DNA from: Trichormus_B sp936914905
GTDB lineage: Bacteria; Cyanobacteriota; Cyanobacteriia; Cyanobacteriales; Nostocaceae
DNA: 64,000 bases
Assembly: GCF_039871975.1 (NCBI RefSeq)
Contig: NZ_JBDPLL010000001.1
Reading direction: 5' to 3' (one strand)
Position numbers and translations under genes: made by a program. The notes beneath the pieces were generated by a model. It ran no database searches. It had not been told where the DNA came from and was given only the letters and a program-made list of their open reading frames with translations. Positions 55,803 through 64,000 of the stretch are shown here, one piece after another (the first letter of the stretch is position 1; each line of letters starts with the position of its first letter).

Positions 55803-56612
55803 TATGTAGTTTTGAATATCTACTTTGAATATGTAAAAGTTAGCAAAAGCCTTATTTAGGCTAATCCATCACCACTGATTATTGCCGCGGATCATGGACA
55901 AATACTTCCAGTACAACTGTGTAAACTTCTAGTAAAAAACAGTATTTAACCAGTTGTTGAAAGAATTTAATATCCGGATTGAGGTTTCTAGAACTTGAAA
56001 GCACTATATGAACAGGCTAAGGAGATTTATTTTCTTTCTCTGTTGTAACAGTGCTGGATTTGATATGGTAATTATTGTACCGTAAATACAAAGCTTAATA
56101 GCACTGTTACACCAGTGCCTAAGCTAAACCGACTACAAACTTCTCATTAACTCTTGTTAACTCTTGTATTCTAAACTCCTTATTGAACAATATTGAACAA
56201 TTTCACTTCTGGATCGATATGCCACACAAATGGTTATTACATCTACCGTCCCAAAGTCTTGGTATATAAAGTTTTTTTAACCACAGAACTTACCTAACTG
56301 GCATATTACTAAGGTGCGTCAGACCTATAAATTGGTTACCATCATTGGTATATAAAGTTTTTTGTAACCACAGAATTTACGCAACTGGCATATTACTAAG
56401 GTGCATCAGACCTATAAATTAGTTAGCATCAACTGATTTTTGACATCTGACTAACCCTACAAGAAACATTGAGTGTGAGACTTGCGTAGGTTCTAAAGAA
56501 ATCACAATTTGATACCTTTAGCAAATTACAAAAAAGTTCTCATAACTTCATACAATGCATCATTTAGCTAAACTCATCGCATATCGTTATTATTGTGGTT
56601 TGCAGATAGGAA
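55803..56612. other. Intergenic region with an 86-bp tandem duplication
   Basis: 810 bp upstream of the histidine kinase. The tandem repeat at 56259-56431 is the only clear structure. No gene supported. Confidence 0.6.
56259..56431 (+). repeat. 86/87-bp tandem direct repeat upstream of a histidine kinase
   Basis: Unit 1 56259-56344 and unit 2 56345-56431 both start TTGGTATATAAAGTTTTT and end CAGACCTATAAATT-GTTA-CATCA, about 90 percent identical, differing by one base in length. Confidence 0.88.
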
Positions 56613-58679
56613 ATGAGAGACTCGATGGCTAAGTCCCGTCAATCGTCCTTTCGACGAATTTTAGTAACTAGAATATTGCTACTATTTCTCCCAGTTTTAC
56701 TAATTGGGGAAATGGTTACACTCAATAAGGCACGTTCCAGCCTTCTGACAACCGCACGTCAAAATCTAATATATAGTGCTATTAACAAAGGAGAAAAAAT
56801 CACTGATGATATCGCTGCACTGAAAACTAATTTACTGAGTGCCAGTCAAACAAAAGCCGTTCAGTCTGGATCATCATATCAAGCACAAAAATTCCTTACT
56901 CAGTTAGCCAAGCAATTACCTACTAAAATTGCTTGTATTCAACTTAAAACTCTCCGAAAACACAAAATTATTGCTAGTAGCTGCGGCGAGCAAACAATTG
57001 CCGAATTGCCAATATCATTTACCAAAAATGAAGTGCAAATTACTGCTATTTCACCACCACAACCGGGAATAACTGGTAAAAGAAACCCAGATAATCAACT
57101 GCAATTACTGTTATCAGCACCAGTTTATAATCAACGAGGAAATTTAGCTTATACTTTAATTATCAAAACTACATTACATCAACAAATTAAAGATAAGCAA
57201 GGTTCACTTATGGGTGACTTGGTAGTAATTGCTCAAGATGGTACTATCTTGGCTAATTTATCACGTGGAAAGTTCGTAACTAATCTTAAAAATCCTTCAC
57301 ATATTCAACAAATACAAGACATTATTAAAAATGCCATTCAAGGAAATAATAACTCCATAAATATTAACTTCCCAAATGGACAAGAATCAATCGTTGGTTA
57401 TACAGCAATCCCTAATCCGATTACACAAAAAAAACAACAGAAATGGATTATTTTAGGTGTTGCCAGTGTCAAAGATGCCCTGTTGGGTTTAAATGAAATC
57501 AAAGTGATTCTCATAGTATTAACTGCTGGTTTAATTGGTGCTAGTTTGTTAGTATCTTTATATTTAGCACCTTACTTAGCTAGTCCTTTAGAAGAACTCA
57601 GAGACTATGCTTTGAACATTCACAGTCACCACGCTGCACAACCAATTCCTAGAAACTTTAAAATCCGGGAATTTAATCAACTTGCTCAAGCACTAGACCA
57701 AATGGTTGAACGACTCAAAGCATGGGCGGAAGAACTAGAAATAGCCTGGAAAGAAGCCAAATCAGCTAACTTTGTTAAGAGTCAGTTTTTAGCGATAACT
57801 TCCCATGAATTGAGAAACCCACTAAATATTATTATTAACTGTGTTCGCTTAGTTAGAGATGGTTTGTGTGATGATCGAGAAGAAGAATTAGAGTTTCTTC
57901 AGCGAGCGGATGAAACAGCAATTCACTTATTAGGGATTATTAATGATTTACTTGATATTTCCAAAATTGAAGCGGGTAAACTTTCTGTAATTACGACACC
58001 TCTAGAACTACGTAAATTACTACTAGACGTGGTTAATTTACAATCAGTTAATGTTCAACAAAAGGGACTACAATTAAAATGTGAAATTGATAATGAACTT
58101 ATACCAGTTAGGGTAGATGAGTTAAAGCTTAAACAAGTCCTGATTAATATTATTGGTAATTCTACTAAATTCACCGATAAAGGTAGCATCGTTATTAGTA
58201 CGGACATTCACCACAATAACGGCTCATCTCATGTTATAATTTCTGTAAAAGATACGGGTATAGGTATTGATCCTGGACAACAAGATAAACTGTTCCGTCC
58301 TTTTGTGATGGTGGATGGTACAACTACACGCAAATTTGAAGGTACTGGATTAGGATTGGCAATTTCGCGGAATTTAATTGAACTGATGGGAGGGAAAATT
58401 ACTCTGGAGAGTTTGGGTTTGCACCATGGAACAACGGTGAAAATTATATTACCTTTAATTGATATTTCCCTATTATCTGCATCCGGTAAAAAGGGAGATT
58501 TAGGTAATGATGAACCCGCTTCAATTAATGAAGTCAAAGGTACTAATTATTCTCACTTGTCGCTAGATAAATCTTCAGAGATTGACGATTTTTCTCCAGG
58601 AAAATTAAATATAGAATCCGTTGATAGTCGCGAAATAAGTCTATTTTTACAAAAAGGGGAAAAAGCAAGCACGCTGTAG
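56613..58679 (+). CDS. Membrane sensor histidine kinase
   Basis: 688 residues (start could be ATG 56625, MAKSRQSSF). Membrane segments about 15-35 and 296-322 bracket an extracytoplasmic sensor domain of about 260 residues (possibly dCache-like). A HAMP-like linker follows, then HisKA with the phosphorylatable His398 in FLAITSHELRNPLN, and HATPase with N-box NIIGNSTKFTDKG, G1 VKDTGIGIDPG, and G2 GTGLGLAISRNLIELMGG. A Ser/Asp-rich tail of about 70 residues ends it. All catalytic motifs are intact. No response regulator is adjacent; the partner is elsewhere. Confidence 0.9.
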   Translation: MRDSMAKSRQSSFRRILVTRILLLFLPVLLIGEMVTLNKARSSLLTTARQNLIYSAINKGEKITDDIAALKTNLLSASQTKAVQSGSSYQAQKFLTQLAKQLPTKIACIQLKTLRKHKIIASSCGEQTIAELPISFTKNEVQITAISPPQPGITGKRNPDNQLQLLLSAPVYNQRGNLAYTLIIKTTLHQQIKDKQGSLMGDLVVIAQDGTILANLSRGKFVTNLKNPSHIQQIQDIIKNAIQGNNNSININFPNGQESIVGYTAIPNPITQKKQQKWIILGVASVKDALLGLNEIKVILIVLTAGLIGASLLVSLYLAPYLASPLEELRDYALNIHSHHAAQPIPRNFKIREFNQLAQALDQMVERLKAWAEELEIAWKEAKSANFVKSQFLAITSHELRNPLNIIINCVRLVRDGLCDDREEELEFLQRADETAIHLLGIINDLLDISKIEAGKLSVITTPLELRKLLLDVVNLQSVNVQQKGLQLKCEIDNELIPVRVDELKLKQVLINIIGNSTKFTDKGSIVISTDIHHNNGSSHVIISVKDTGIGIDPGQQDKLFRPFVMVDGTTTRKFEGTGLGLAISRNLIELMGGKITLESLGLHHGTTVKIILPLIDISLLSASGKKGDLGNDEPASINEVKGTNYSHLSLDKSSEIDDFSPGKLNIESVDSREISLFLQKGEKASTL

Positions 58680-58724
58680 TATTTTCCCCTGTTGTACTAA
58701 TTGATTAATTGCAGCTTTGAGCTA

Positions 58725-59150
58725 TTAATAAGGGAAAATAATTCTGCCACTAGGTCTAGTATCTCCATGAAAAAATCCTTTATTGCGCCCTATGAATATA
58801 GCACCTCCCAAACCTGTAAATTGAGAAGCTTTTAACACCTCCCAAAGTTTCCCAAAATCTTTATTCAGGGGCTGCATATCCAGGGCGCGAAAGTAAATAT
58901 GTTGGCTGTTACTAACCCCACCAACACTATTACTTACCTGCGGTAGACCGTAACCAGAAGTAATTCTAATTGGTGAATCAAATTTTTCTCTTACTCCTCC
59001 CCAAACTTTTGCTAGTTTAATTGTATTTGCTACATATTCAGAACTAGTGGGAATGCGAGTACAATCTTTGGTCGCTTCACCCCAAGTTAGAGGTATACCT
59101 TCCAGAATTTATTGGTTAGCATACCCTATTTCACCTCCAGATGGATTAAT
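58725..59150 (-). pseudogene. Broken M15 peptidase (D-Ala-D-Ala carboxypeptidase-like) gene
   Basis: Minus-strand frame: PSGGEIGYANQ-stop, then ILEGIPLTWGEATKDCTRIP, REKFDSPIRITSGYGLPQVS, NSVGGVSNSQHIYFRALDMQ, FFHGDTRPSG and FPY-stop at 58725. The metal pattern of M15A peptidases (S-x-H-x6-D and a later H-x-D) is recognisable as SQHIYFRALD and FHGD. The N-terminus is lost and repeat R1 copy E lies right beside it. Such enzymes trim peptidoglycan peptides. Confidence 0.75.
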
Positions 59151-59157
59151 GTTGGCT

Positions 59158-59233
59158 GAGAAATTGGTTAATGATCAAATAAGTATTTTTGCGTTAGCCT
59201 GAAAAAGCTGACTGCTGATGGCTAAATGCTTAC
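59158..59233 (+). repeat. Dispersed repeat family R1, copy E (partial)
   Basis: Starts GAGAAATTGGTTAATGATCA and runs through GTTAGCCTGAAAAAGCTGAC to AAATGCTTAC; lacks the 5' heptamer part. It abuts the lost N-terminal side of the M15 pseudogene. Confidence 0.8.
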
Positions 59234-59259
59234 CTGAAAAAAGCCAAATGGGTTGATTA

Positions 59260-60321
59260 TCAACCATTACTGATTTTGATAGATTTTCCTTTTTGATTAA
59301 GTGATGTGGTTAAAGCACGGAGAATTACTACTAACTCTCTTCCTACCCAACCAGAGGAAATCAGTGAAGGTGTATTCTCAATAACAGAAGAAACAAAGTG
59401 ATTGCACACTTTTGCCAGAGGTTCAGCTTTTTCAATTTCCACCACTTCTTGACGTTGATTTACAGGTATAAATGAATTTCCCTCTTTTGCAAATTCACCA
59501 TGTATCAAAGTTAACGGTGAAGAAGCTGACATTTCATCAAAAATCAAACTACCTTTATTACCCACAATCCCCAACCGACGCTGTTTATCAGGATTCAGCC
59601 AGCACAGGTGAACATAAGCTTGAAAATTATCTGGATAAGTCAGTGTCACCCAAACTAAATCAGCTAAACCTTGGGTTTCAGGTAATCTGGTCATAGTGTT
59701 TTCCCCCACTTCCCTATTTCCTTGTAACCAAACTGTGCCAGTTGCTTGTACTCTTATAGGTAACTTACCTAACCAAGTGTTGAAGATAGCAATATCATGA
59801 ATTGCTAAATCCCATAGTGCATCAACATCTTGGCGAACAGGTCCCAAATGAGTACGGGTAGCATAACCATAACGTAAATGACCTAACTGACCCGATTGAA
59901 CCACTGTTTGACCTTTTTCCACTGCTGGGTGAAATAAATAAGTGTGGTCAACCATCAGTATTAATTGCTGATACTCTGCTATTTGGCAAAGTTCCCGACA
60001 TTCTTCTGGGTCAATAGTCAGAGGTTTTTCTGACAAAACATGATATCCCTGGTGGAGAGCATCTTTAATTAAGGCATAGTGAGTAGTAGCTGGAGTTGCG
60101 ATCGCCACGGCTGTGAGTCCCTCAATCTGTTTTACATACTCCCATTCCGTTGTTAATAATACATTTTCATCTGAATCAAACAACAGTTTGATTTTTGTGA
60201 ATCTTTCTTTATGTGGATCTACTACAGCCACTACACTTACCTGGGGATGTGCGAGAAAATTCCGGAACAAATGTACTCCCCACTGTCCAACCCCCATAAC
60301 TGCAAGTTTAATTTTAGTCAT
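59260..60321 (-). CDS. Gfo/Idh/MocA family oxidoreductase
   Basis: 353 residues. IKLAVMGVGQWGVHLFRNFL is the Rossmann motif, followed by SEKPLTIDPEECRELCQ (EKP motif, about 98-101) and LAIHDIAIFNTWLG with the H-D pair of the family. No signal peptide. Substrate unknown; possible sugar-nucleotide or scyllo-inositol type. It is the second family member in the window (first at 46874-47983) and shares only the fold. The rnc gene is 94 bp upstream on the same strand. Confidence 0.88.
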   Translation of the reverse strand: MTKIKLAVMGVGQWGVHLFRNFLAHPQVSVVAVVDPHKERFTKIKLLFDSDENVLLTTEWEYVKQIEGLTAVAIATPATTHYALIKDALHQGYHVLSEKPLTIDPEECRELCQIAEYQQLILMVDHTYLFHPAVEKGQTVVQSGQLGHLRYGYATRTHLGPVRQDVDALWDLAIHDIAIFNTWLGKLPIRVQATGTVWLQGNREVGENTMTRLPETQGLADLVWVTLTYPDNFQAYVHLCWLNPDKQRRLGIVGNKGSLIFDEMSASSPLTLIHGEFAKEGNSFIPVNQRQEVVEIEKAEPLAKVCNHFVSSVIENTPSLISSGWVGRELVVILRALTTSLNQKGKSIKISNG

Positions 60322-60415
60322 TGGTCATTAGTCATTGCTTATTAGTCATTAGTCATTGGTTATTAGGCATTGGGCAAGAGATTATTCTTCCCGTACACCC
60401 TTCCGCCCCACACCC

Positions 60416-61129
60416 CTAAACTTCTTCAGTAACTGCCAAATAAGCTACTTTAGCAGCAGCCTGTTCAGCCGCTTTTATCGAGCGTCCCTTACCTTGTCCT
60501 AACATTTTTTCATGCAACCAAACCTCAGCCATAAAACGCTCATCAGTACGGTGAGGTTGATTAACTTCCATAACTCGATACTCTGGTAAAATTTTAAATT
60601 GTGCTTGAGTCCATTCTTGCAAAGCTGCTTTATAATTGAGTCTAGCCGGATCAAGGCGAATTTCTTTTGTTAGTTCTTGAAAGTGGGGATCTAACCAAGG
60701 ACGTATCAATTCTAAATTATGAGTGCTAAGGTAAAGCGCTCCCAGAACCGCTTCAAAGGCATCTGCTAGACGTGACTCTTGACCAACGTGATCAGCAGTA
60801 GCACTACCAGCAACTAGTAAGTATAATTCTAAACCATATTGTCTTGCGAGTTGGGAGAGAATCCGATCGCTCACCAACACGGAACGAATAGCCGCAAAAT
60901 CCCCCACTGAACAATATGGGTAATGTTCCCATAAAACCACAGCAGCCACCAGCCGCACTACCGCATCACCAACAAACTCCAGTTGTTCATAATTTGCCGA
61001 CTCAGAAACAGTGGCGTGAGTTAGTGCCAAATCAAGTAAAGGCCACTTTATGGGACTATCTGGTGACAAACCTAACTTTTGGACTAAACTTTCAAGTTGC
61101 CGTTGACGGCGAGGATAAACGCGGGACAT
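60416..61129 (-). CDS. rnc: Ribonuclease III
   Basis: 237 residues from ATG 61129 (MSRVYPRRQRQLESLVQKLG); 22 open codons further upstream are unlikely. The nuclease domain shows the signature YEQLEFVGDAVVRL (catalytic acidic residues) and ESRLADAFEAVLGALYL; the dsRNA-binding domain is the C-terminal 70 residues (NYKAALQEWTQAQFKILPEY, ...KGRSIKAAEQAAAKVAYLAV). It cuts double-stranded RNA, processing rRNA and mRNAs, and could act on the many hairpin RNAs of this genome. Intact. Confidence 0.93.
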   Translation of the reverse strand: MSRVYPRRQRQLESLVQKLGLSPDSPIKWPLLDLALTHATVSESANYEQLEFVGDAVVRLVAAVVLWEHYPYCSVGDFAAIRSVLVSDRILSQLARQYGLELYLLVAGSATADHVGQESRLADAFEAVLGALYLSTHNLELIRPWLDPHFQELTKEIRLDPARLNYKAALQEWTQAQFKILPEYRVMEVNQPHRTDERFMAEVWLHEKMLGQGKGRSIKAAEQAAAKVAYLAVTEEV

Positions 61130-61205
61130 TAGGTAAGTGTGGAAAAAAGGGCTAATAACTCTTAACTTAGCATTAAATATAAAGCATAAATACAAAGTAT
61201 ATTAT

Positions 61206-61653
61206 CTATTTGATACTTTTCTGGAAGTCTGTTTCAAAATGATTTAAGAAATTAATATCCTTTTCAATAAAAAAATTTTCATTGTGATTTTCAGCATTTT
61301 CTAACGCTAGATTCAAATATCTTTCTGCTTCTTCCAACAATTCTCGGCACATTTCCCATACCCTTGCCTTTATTTTGAGCTTGCTTTTGTAGTCTCGTGA
61401 TGTATTTATACATTTTTTCGCCATATCCATTTTGGCAGTAGCTCGTTTTTCTAAAACTGTAGAATTGTGAGCAAGATTAGGGTATTTCAACATAGATTCA
61501 CTCACAGATTTTATAACATCCTCTAGTTCACCTATCTTTTTAAGATTGACAACTCCTTTGGCAATTTGACTTTCTTCAATTTTGCCTGATATAGCAACAG
61601 AGAAAGCTCTATTCGCCGTGTTTTGATATTTTATATTTTTTTATCAAATCCAT
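61206..61653 (-). pseudogene. Hypothetical gene with a frame break at a run of seven A
   Basis: Reading from ATG 61653: MDLIK, then seven A on the coding strand (61636-61642), beyond which the good frame is one base off. After correction it continues KYQNTANRAFSVAISGKIEE, SQIAKGVVNLKKIGELEDVI, KSVSESMLKYPNLAHNSTVL to a stop at 61206. The rest (99 codons) is open. Helix-rich, no membrane segment, function unknown. The break is at a homopolymer, so a sequencing error, a phase-variable site or a true mutation are all possible. Confidence 0.6.
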
Positions 61654-61863
61654 AAAGTTAAAATTCGTTTTATTGTTTGGTTTGTTTACAATTATGGTTT
61701 GTGCACCCCTTTTAACAATTTAATCCTTGTAAATTCCGTGAAGATCTTCGGTTTATACCTGTACTTAACTAGTATAGAGTGATCGCATGTTCCCAAAAAA
61801 CTTTAACTCACCACCGTTAAAAAACGAACTATGGAAAAATCAAACATCCATAGTTCATCAAAA
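61654..61863. other. Intergenic region, no gene recognised
   Basis: 210 AT-rich bp between a broken hypothetical gene and rnpB. Confidence 0.4.
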
Positions 61864-62284
61864 GAGAGAGCAGGACATAAGCCGGGTTCTGTTCTCTTGC
61901 GAGGGCAGTTATCTATCTGGGACGCTTGTCACCAAACGCCTCTAGCGGCTCTTGTTTAACGGAACTGGTAAAAGACCAACCATAGTTCCTCTGGCCTTGC
62001 TCCCAACCGGGGTTTACCGAGCCAGCACCTCTCGATACTGCTGGTGCGCNNNNNNNNNNNNNNNNNNNNNNNNNNNNNNNNNNNNNNNNNNNNNNNNNNN
62101 NNNNNNNNNNNNNNNNNNNNNNNNNNNNNNNNNNNNNNNNNNNNNNNNNGTATCTTTCTGTGGCACTATCCTCACGATCGCTCGCACTGGACGTTATCCA
62201 GCAAGTCTGGTCTTTCGGGAGCCCGGACTTTCCTCAAACCAGTCTTAATAACTGATCTGTAACTGCCTGCGCCTACTCTCCCCT
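61864..62284 (-). ncRNA. rnpB: RNase P RNA (rnpB), interrupted by a gap
   Basis: Minus-strand RNA. The 5' part (from 62284) starts AGGGGAGAGTAGGCGCAGGC and contains GAGGAAAGTCCGGGCTCCC, the universal P3/P4 segment. The 3' part has CCTCGCAAGAGAACAGAACC and the P4-closing CCGGCTTATGTCCTGCTC. A 100-N gap (62050-62149) removes the middle, where Nostocales carry short tandem repeats in P12. Catalytic RNA for 5' tRNA maturation. Confidence 0.95.
62050..62149. other. Assembly gap (100 N) inside rnpB
   Basis: Exactly 100 N. Both sides are rnpB; the break probably reflects the tandem-repeat or hairpin structure of its P12 region. Confidence 0.98.
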
Positions 62285-62368
62285 AGATCCAGTTTAAGCC
62301 TTGATAGCCCCTTCTGTGTTGTTCAGTTATCAGGTAATTGGTAATTTTTCCCCAGTCCCCAGTCCCCA

Positions 62369-63100
62369 TCACTTTTTCTTATTCCAAGGTAAAGCATAAG
62401 TCCAGTGTAATTTCTCAATAGTAAACGGACAATTGATAATTGATATTGGAGGAATATTTAGACCCGGAGCTAAGCCAACACGCAATTCAGATATTCTCAG
62501 CACCAATTGAAAAGAAAATTCTACTTTCTTTTTACCATCCATAAAATCTTTGTACAAACCCTTAAAGTTTTTATTATTCCTCATACCAACAATATCAATT
62601 AAAGGTTCTCCTGGTTGATATGTTCCTGTGTCTTTATCCCTCTTTAACACATCTTCTGCGGTAACATTTTCAGAAATTGTTTTCTTAGGAGCAATAATAG
62701 TTGGAACTTGTGGTATTGCTAAATCACGCCTGAGGTCTGGAGATTTACGAATCACTCTGCGGGATCTTTTGGTATGTTCCACAACCCAAGAACTATTATC
62801 CCAGTCCACATATACCGCTAAACTTTCTGATTTATTATCAATAGTAATTGACATTTCTTTCAAATTGTCTTTCAATTTCTCCAAATAATATGTGCCTGTA
62901 CCAAAGGAAATCCCTACTTTATTGTCAATATTTTGTTCTTTCAATTGTTCATCAACAGCACTTTTTTGGAAACTTAGCATCACCATGTCGTCGATAGATT
63001 CAATCATCCGATTGACTGTGTAATATATTCCTAGAATATAAACTGTCAAAATAATTAGATTTTGATCACCGCTTTGTACTGCCATATAACTGTTAATCAA
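62369..63100 (-). CDS. Hypothetical membrane-anchored protein next to corA
   Basis: 243 residues. A hydrophobic N-terminal segment (LIILTVYILGIYYTV, about 14-30) may anchor it; the rest is soluble (VDWDNSSWVVEHTKRSRRVI, KDKDTGTYQPGEPLIDIVG, FTIEKLHWTYALPW). I do not recognise a family. It starts 13 bp after the corA stop on the same strand and is probably co-transcribed with it, which suggests a role in or near Mg2+ transport (inference). Confidence 0.6.
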   Translation of the reverse strand: MINSYMAVQSGDQNLIILTVYILGIYYTVNRMIESIDDMVMLSFQKSAVDEQLKEQNIDNKVGISFGTGTYYLEKLKDNLKEMSITIDNKSESLAVYVDWDNSSWVVEHTKRSRRVIRKSPDLRRDLAIPQVPTIIAPKKTISENVTAEDVLKRDKDTGTYQPGEPLIDIVGMRNNKNFKGLYKDFMDGKKKVEFSFQLVLRISELRVGLAPGLNIPPISIINCPFTIEKLHWTYALPWNKKK

Positions 63101-63113
63101 CTTCCTGTATGAT

Positions 63114-64000
63114 TTAAACTTTATTCTTACTTAATTTGATTTGAAATAAATTAGAAGGCCAACCCTTTTGCAAGGAAAATATTATTAACCCACCAGAGAT
63201 TACTGCCATCAATCCCAGACATAATGGATATCCCCAATACCAATTTAATTCGGGCATATTATATGGTGATTTTTCAGTATTAAAATTCATCCCATATATT
63301 CCAGCTACAAAGGTTAGAGGGATAAAAATTGATGAAACCACAGTTAGTAATTTCATGATTTCATTAATTTTATTGCTAACTGCTGAAAGATATACATCCA
63401 TTAATCCAGATGCCAATTCTCGGTAAGTTTCCACCATATCTATCACTTGTACAGTATGATCATAACAGTCTCGTAGATAGATGCGTACATCATCACTAAT
63501 TATTTCACTACTATCTCTAATCAAAGAATTAATTGCATCCCTTTGAGGCCAAATTGCTCGACGTAATTGTAATAATTCTCTCCTGATTTTGTAAATTTGT
63601 TGTAATGTTTGCGGCGTAGGCTTAACAATTACTTCTTCCTCTAACTCTTGAATGCGTTCTCCATAGAGTTCTAGCACTGGAAAAAAACCATCAATAATTG
63701 CATCCAATAGAGAATAAGCTAAATAGTCTGATCCTTGTTTACGAATTATGCCTTTGTTATCTTCAATTCTGGTTCTTACTCCGTCAAAACAATCATATTC
63801 CGGTTCTTCTTGAACTGTCAGTAAATAATGTTTGCCCAATACTAAATTTACTTGCTCACTATGAAAACCATAGCTTCTCTCTTTTGGTATTACCATGCGA
63901 GCAATAATCAGTAATTGGTCTTCATAGTCCTCCATTTTGGGACGCTCTGCCATATTTACCATATCTTCTAACACCAGAGAATGTAAATTAAAAACCTGCC
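63114..64000 (-). CDS. corA: CorA-family magnesium/cobalt transporter (5' end beyond the window)
   Basis: The frame is open to the right edge (QVFNLHSLVLEDMVNMAERP continues past 64000), so the N-terminus is missing. The visible part has the CorA soluble domain (LLDAIIDGFFPVLELYGERI), a long helix and two C-terminal membrane segments with the selectivity motif GMN (YGMNFNTEKSP, about 60 residues from the end). It imports Mg2+ (also Co2+) as a pentamer. The GTG-start reading from 63974 is only an internal codon. Confidence 0.92.
   Translation of the reverse strand, partial: QVFNLHSLVLEDMVNMAERPKMEDYEDQLLIIARMVIPKERSYGFHSEQVNLVLGKHYLLTVQEEPEYDCFDGVRTRIEDNKGIIRKQGSDYLAYSLLDAIIDGFFPVLELYGERIQELEEEVIVKPTPQTLQQIYKIRRELLQLRRAIWPQRDAINSLIRDSSEIISDDVRIYLRDCYDHTVQVIDMVETYRELASGLMDVYLSAVSNKINEIMKLLTVVSSIFIPLTFVAGIYGMNFNTEKSPYNMPELNWYWGYPLCLGLMAVISGGLIIFSLQKGWPSNLFQIKLSKNKV

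Noticed and set aside
62369..63100. A membrane channel function for the corA neighbour
   Set aside because: Only one N-terminal hydrophobic segment; no channel motifs. I left it hypothetical.
1..64000. tRNA genes
   Set aside because: I scanned by eye for T-loop signatures (GGTTCGAATCC and variants) with a matching cloverleaf and saw none; a tRNAscan run would be decisive.

Overview
The window looks like a heterocyst-forming (Nostocales-type) cyanobacterium with a strongly eroding genome. Cyanobacterial marks are HIP1 octamers (GCGATCGC) in many genes, psb30/ycf12, a Psb32-like TPM protein, a PatA-like regulator, a GAF-GAF-PAS adenylate cyclase of the Anabaena CyaB type, RNase P RNA, Yfr2-like small RNAs, and heptamer short tandem repeats (AGGAGTC)n. 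Erosion is heavy: about twenty genes are broken by nonsense codons, short tandem duplications or IS fragments, and intergenic DNA is unusually long. This fits a reduced, possibly host-restricted Nostoc/Anabaena such as the Azolla symbiont, but the species is an inference. Three 100-N runs mark assembly gaps.

Layout. 1-8079 (minus): surface-polysaccharide/deoxysugar cluster (rfbF, lhgO-like, SDR epimerase, GT2 and its dead tandem copy, PhyH-like oxygenase, rfbC, a SAF-type oxidoreductase running off the left edge). 8537-12461 (minus): a kinase-TPR / PP2C / von Willebrand A triad. 13095-17447: PatA-like regulator, UgpC/MalK-type ATPase between two direct repeats, BtuF-like protein. 18163-32092: a decayed zone with IS66, ISAs1, ISAzo13 and IS5-type remnants and a broken RDD / SpoIIM / DUF4129 / DUF4350 membrane locus; only the DUF1868, NADAR and DUF2243 genes are whole. 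32355-36761: adenylate cyclase, a membrane protein and two half-size GDT1/UPF0016 genes. 36955-41007: more IS remnants and broken genes around an intact psb30. 41308-44619: YbjN, lipoate-ligase-like protein, three tandem Yfr2-like RNAs, purH. 44932-49817: ISKra4 and IS66 remnants, an oxidoreductase, broken genes. 49921-64000: mostly intact housekeeping genes (Pmp3, SUI1, psb32, DUF4346, GNAT, histidine kinase, oxidoreductase, rnc, rnpB, corA), with broken hupE, surE and M15 peptidase genes between.

The most notable structure is (i) the three tandem Yfr2-like RNAs, (ii) four IS66-family copies that share the same reading-frame lesions, so the family seems to have multiplied after its transposase frame was broken, (iii) several near-perfect long hairpins in otherwise degenerate DNA, and (iv) several families of dispersed repeats of 75-145 bp, one of which supplies the end of a coding sequence.
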